A DNA stretch of 64,000 nt from Paraburkholderia caribensis (GTDB lineage Bacteria > Pseudomonadota > Gammaproteobacteria > Burkholderiales > Burkholderiaceae). Position numbers and translations under genes: made by a program. The notes below the pieces were generated by a model, which made no database searches, was not told the origin of the DNA, and saw nothing but the letters and a program-made list of their open reading frames with translations. The stretch lies in NCBI RefSeq assembly GCF_002902945.1, contig NZ_CP026101.1, forward strand, positions 2,604,001 through 2,668,000, in the 5' to 3' direction. Shown here piece by piece: positions 61,825-64,000 of this stretch (the stretch's first letter is position 1; each line of letters opens with the position of its first letter).

Positions 61825-62730
61825 TTACCCCGCATTAACAGCCCGCGCCGCCTCACGCGCATTCCGCCGATAAGCCCACACCAGCATCAACACCCCGGCA
61901 ATAACCATCGGCAGCGACAGCCACTGTCCCATAGACAGCCCCAACGCCAGCAGCCCAAGAAAGTCATCCGGCTCACGCGCAAATTCAACCGTGAAACGTG
62001 CAAGCCCATAGCCAATCAAAAACACAGCCGAAGCAGCCCCAACAGGCCGCGGCTTCCGCGTAAAAAACCACAGCACAAGAAACAGCACGACACCCTCAAG
62101 CGCGATCTCATACAACTGCGACGGATGCCGCGGCAACATATGATATTGCGCAAACACCTCACCGAGATGCCACTGCGCGGCCTGCACCGGATGCGCCGCC
62201 AGCCACCCGGCGTCTTCATTCGCGGCACCGGGAAACAGCATCGCCCAAGGCGCATCGGGCGACGTCACCCGCCCCCACAACTCACCATTGATAAAGTTAC
62301 CAAGCCGCCCCGCCGCAAGACCAGTCGGCACCATCGGCGCGACGAAATCGGTCACCTGCAGCCACGTACGCTTACGCTGCCACGCAAACAACACCATCGC
62401 GAGCGTCACGCCGAGAAATCCGCCATGGAACGACATGCCCCCTTCCCAAACCTTGAAGATGTCGAGAGGATGCGCGAAGTACCAGCTCGCCTTATAGAAC
62501 AGCACATAACCCAGACGTCCGCCGAGTATCGTGCCGAGCACGCCGTAAAACAGCATGTCGTCGATATCCTTCGGGGTCCAGCCCTGTGCCGCGACATGCG
62601 GCAGACGCAGCCGCAACCGGCCCACGACGATCGCCATGACAAAGGCGACCAGGTACATCAGGCCATACCAGCGGACGGCCAGCGGCCCGAGATGAATGGC
62701 GATGGGATCGAAATTCGGGTGAATGTGCAT
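61825..62730 (-). CDS. lgt: Phosphatidylglycerol-prolipoprotein diacylglyceryl transferase
   Basis: The 301-residue inner-membrane enzyme adds diacylglycerol to the lipobox cysteine of prolipoproteins, several of which are encoded in this window. The family blocks RWYGLMYLVAF, MSFHGGFLG, GRLGNFINGELWGR (Lgt signature) and HPSQLYE are intact, with seven hydrophobic helices. It begins 73 bp from the LysR gene on the same strand. The 3' ~60 codons use T/G-ending codons next to repeat element 3. Confidence 0.96.
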   Translation of the reverse strand: MHIHPNFDPIAIHLGPLAVRWYGLMYLVAFVMAIVVGRLRLRLPHVAAQGWTPKDIDDMLFYGVLGTILGGRLGYVLFYKASWYFAHPLDIFKVWEGGMSFHGGFLGVTLAMVLFAWQRKRTWLQVTDFVAPMVPTGLAAGRLGNFINGELWGRVTSPDAPWAMLFPGAANEDAGWLAAHPVQAAQWHLGEVFAQYHMLPRHPSQLYEIALEGVVLFLVLWFFTRKPRPVGAASAVFLIGYGLARFTVEFAREPDDFLGLLALGLSMGQWLSLPMVIAGVLMLVWAYRRNAREAARAVNAG

Positions 62731-62803
62731 CGTATCGTTATAGGGGTTCGGTAATCTGGAAACTCAAGCGCATTGGACGCGCCGCGCCACAAAGGGTTCG
62801 CCG

Positions 62804-63790
62804 CTAGCCGGCAAGCACATCGGCGTGAGCGCGCACGATGTCGATGAAACCGGCGAGCACAGGGCTCACTTCCGCCGTGCGCCACACCAGCCCGGTGACG
62901 ACGGCGGGCACCGCCTCACGCAACGGACGATACACGACGCCCGTGCGCCGCAGGTTACGCAACGATTGCGGCACCAGCGCGACACCCATGCCCGCAGACA
63001 CCAGGCTCACGATCGTCTGCATCTGGATCGCCTCCTGGCCGATGTGCGGCGTGAGACCGGCCGCGCCGTAGCAATCCATAATCATGTCATAAAAGCCTGG
63101 CGCCAGACGCCTTGGGAAAACGACCAGCGGCGCATCGCCCGCTTGCGCAAGGCTCAACGGCTCGTCGCGCCATTCGGCCGCGCCCGCCCCGCTGGCTCCA
63201 TCGCCCGCAGCATCGAGCTCTGCATCGAACTCGATACGCGCCGCCATCTCCGTCGACATCGCGATCACCAGCGGCTCGCGCGCCAGCGGCAGCCACGACA
63301 GCTGCGACGCGTAGCGCGGCGGCAGCGGCCCGATGACCAGTCCCGCATCGACACGCCCCGCGACCAGCTCGTCGATCTGCACGTCGCTGGTCGCCTCGAG
63401 CAGTTCGAGCCGCACGCGCGGATGGCGCGCGCCGAACTCGCGCAACAGCGGCGGCAATAGCCCGTAATCCGCCGTCGACACGAACGCCAGCGACAGCACC
63501 CCCGCCTCGCCGCGCGCAAGACTCTGCGCCAATGGCCGCAGCCCCTCCGCACCCGCGAGCAGCCGCCGCACCTCGGGCAGCAGATCCGCGCCGACCGACG
63601 TCAGCTCGACCGAGCGTTTGGTGCGCGCAAACAGTTCGACGCCCAGCGTGTCTTCGAGCGCGCGGATTGCCTGCGACAGCGGCGGCTGCGTCATCGACAG
63701 CCGCGCCGCCGCGCGGCCGAAGTGCTTCTCTTCGGCGACGGTCACGAAATAGCGCAACTGGCGCAGATCAGGGACGGCAGGCAGGCTCAT
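62804..63790 (-). CDS. LysR-type transcriptional regulator
   Basis: The 328-residue protein has the N-terminal winged helix (LRQLRYFVTVAEEKHFGRAAARLSMTQPPLSQAIRALEDTLGVELF, about residues 10-54) and a two-lobed effector domain starting near residue 95. A Gly/Ala-rich insert at about 195-210 lengthens the effector domain. It is divergent from ilvD, whose promoter it may control, although no effector is known. The YFVTVAEEKHFGRAA-type start is shared with the BenM/CatR group. Confidence 0.9.
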   Translation of the reverse strand: MSLPAVPDLRQLRYFVTVAEEKHFGRAAARLSMTQPPLSQAIRALEDTLGVELFARTKRSVELTSVGADLLPEVRRLLAGAEGLRPLAQSLARGEAGVLSLAFVSTADYGLLPPLLREFGARHPRVRLELLEATSDVQIDELVAGRVDAGLVIGPLPPRYASQLSWLPLAREPLVIAMSTEMAARIEFDAELDAAGDGASGAGAAEWRDEPLSLAQAGDAPLVVFPRRLAPGFYDMIMDCYGAAGLTPHIGQEAIQMQTIVSLVSAGMGVALVPQSLRNLRRTGVVYRPLREAVPAVVTGLVWRTAEVSPVLAGFIDIVRAHADVLAG

Positions 63791-63832
63791 TGATATATTT
63801 TACGACCTAAACGACGCTGAATAATATATTGG
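63789..63832. promoter_or_regulatory. AT-rich divergent control region between lysR and ilvD
   Basis: GATATATTTTAC and, 23 bp on, AATAATATATT form a degenerate AT-rich inverted repeat directly upstream of the LysR start. This is the usual place for LysR-type binding and divergent promoters. Confidence 0.45.
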
Positions 63833-63976
63833 ACATTCTTTTGCAGAAACTCCATTCTTGCCCAACGCGCCCGAACTAGACTAAAGAACCCGCGCTGGAA
63901 CCGCCCAGGCCGTTGCGCCGCAAGCGGGAAGCGAGCCGATTGGCGCGCACATCAAAACAACTGGATGGAGCTCCCC

Positions 63977-64000
63977 ATGCCGTACAACCGTCGTTCGAAG
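63977..64000 (+). CDS. ilvD: Dihydroxy-acid dehydratase, first 8 codons only
   Basis: An ATG at 63977 behind GGATGGAG begins MPYNRRSK, the conserved N-terminus of dihydroxy-acid dehydratase, which makes the 2-keto acids for valine and isoleucine. The gene runs off the window. The identity rests on these eight residues and the clear ribosome binding site. Confidence 0.75.

Noticed and set aside
1..64000. tRNA or rRNA genes
   Set aside because: No cloverleaf with GGTTCGA-type T-arm or rRNA segment was recognised by reading; a covariance-model scan was not possible here.

Overview
The window reads as a contiguous piece of a high-GC betaproteobacterial chromosome, almost certainly Paraburkholderia or a close Burkholderiaceae relative. 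The reasons are the strongly G/C-ending codon use, the hemC-hemDX-hemY cluster with a fused HemD-HemX protein, a ppc gene with a basic Ala/Lys-rich N-terminal extension, the DUF3460-scpA-panC-panD order, a 6S RNA gene behind zapA, and Burkholderia-type H-NS and lipoprotein families. It looks like core chromosome: I see no transposase, integrase, phage genes, CRISPR array, tRNA or rRNA.

Layout. 1-4.2 kb: the end of a GNAT-type gene, a GIY-YIG protein, a short H-NS-like protein, inorganic pyrophosphatase, an aldehyde dehydrogenase and an SDR. 4.4-5.7 kb: an ACS-type MFS transporter. 6.8-11 kb: haem genes hemC-hemDX-hemY on the minus strand. 11.4-19.9 kb: ppc, a methyltransferase divergent from an XRE regulator, argH and a bestrophin-like channel. 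20-31 kb: a three-lipoprotein CsgG/DUF4810/DUF799 operon, a PLP decarboxylase coupled to an LprI-like protein, dcd, a SodC-fold lipoprotein that has lost its active site, the Mrp/ApbC ATPase, an OmpA-like lipoprotein and metG. 31-40 kb: an orphan HMW1C-type glycosyltransferase and tamA-tamB. 40-46.5 kb: DUF3460, scpA, panC, panD, a ParA ATPase, a thioesterase, a TPR-glycosyltransferase and DoxX. 46.6-58.3 kb: a large cobalamin salvage and uptake region (cobQ; cobU-cbiB-cobD-btuF on plus; btuB-btuC-btuD-cobT and cobS-cobC on minus) with a cobalamin riboswitch upstream of btuB. 58.5-64 kb: a coiled-coil protein, zapA, 6S RNA, an EVE-domain protein, a SIMPL protein, lgt, a LysR regulator and the first codons of ilvD.

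The most unusual content is a family of three large, intergenic, near-palindromic elements (about 5.79-6.78, 14.66-15.52 and 61.01-61.81 kb). Each lies exactly between the 3' ends of a convergent gene pair. All three share a core of about 545 bp bounded by inverted copies of a 15-bp-stem hairpin, with inner inverted 20-bp repeats around an asymmetric spacer and outer tandem repeats. The spacer is inverted relative to its arms in the third copy. At each copy the + strand changes from G/T-rich on the left to A/C-rich on the right, and this skew extends into the 3' ends of the flanking genes. I do not recognise it as a named element and consider it the best candidate here for an undescribed system.

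How genes work together. The cobalamin genes form a cobinamide-salvage and nucleotide-loop-assembly set plus TonB and ABC uptake, without corrin-ring genes in the window. The transporter is split: btuF is in the plus-strand operon and btuB, btuC and btuD are in the minus-strand riboswitch operon. TamA/TamB, Lgt and several lipoproteins are a strong envelope theme. Many operons use start/stop overlaps (ATGA, TGATG, TAATG), which implies translational coupling.
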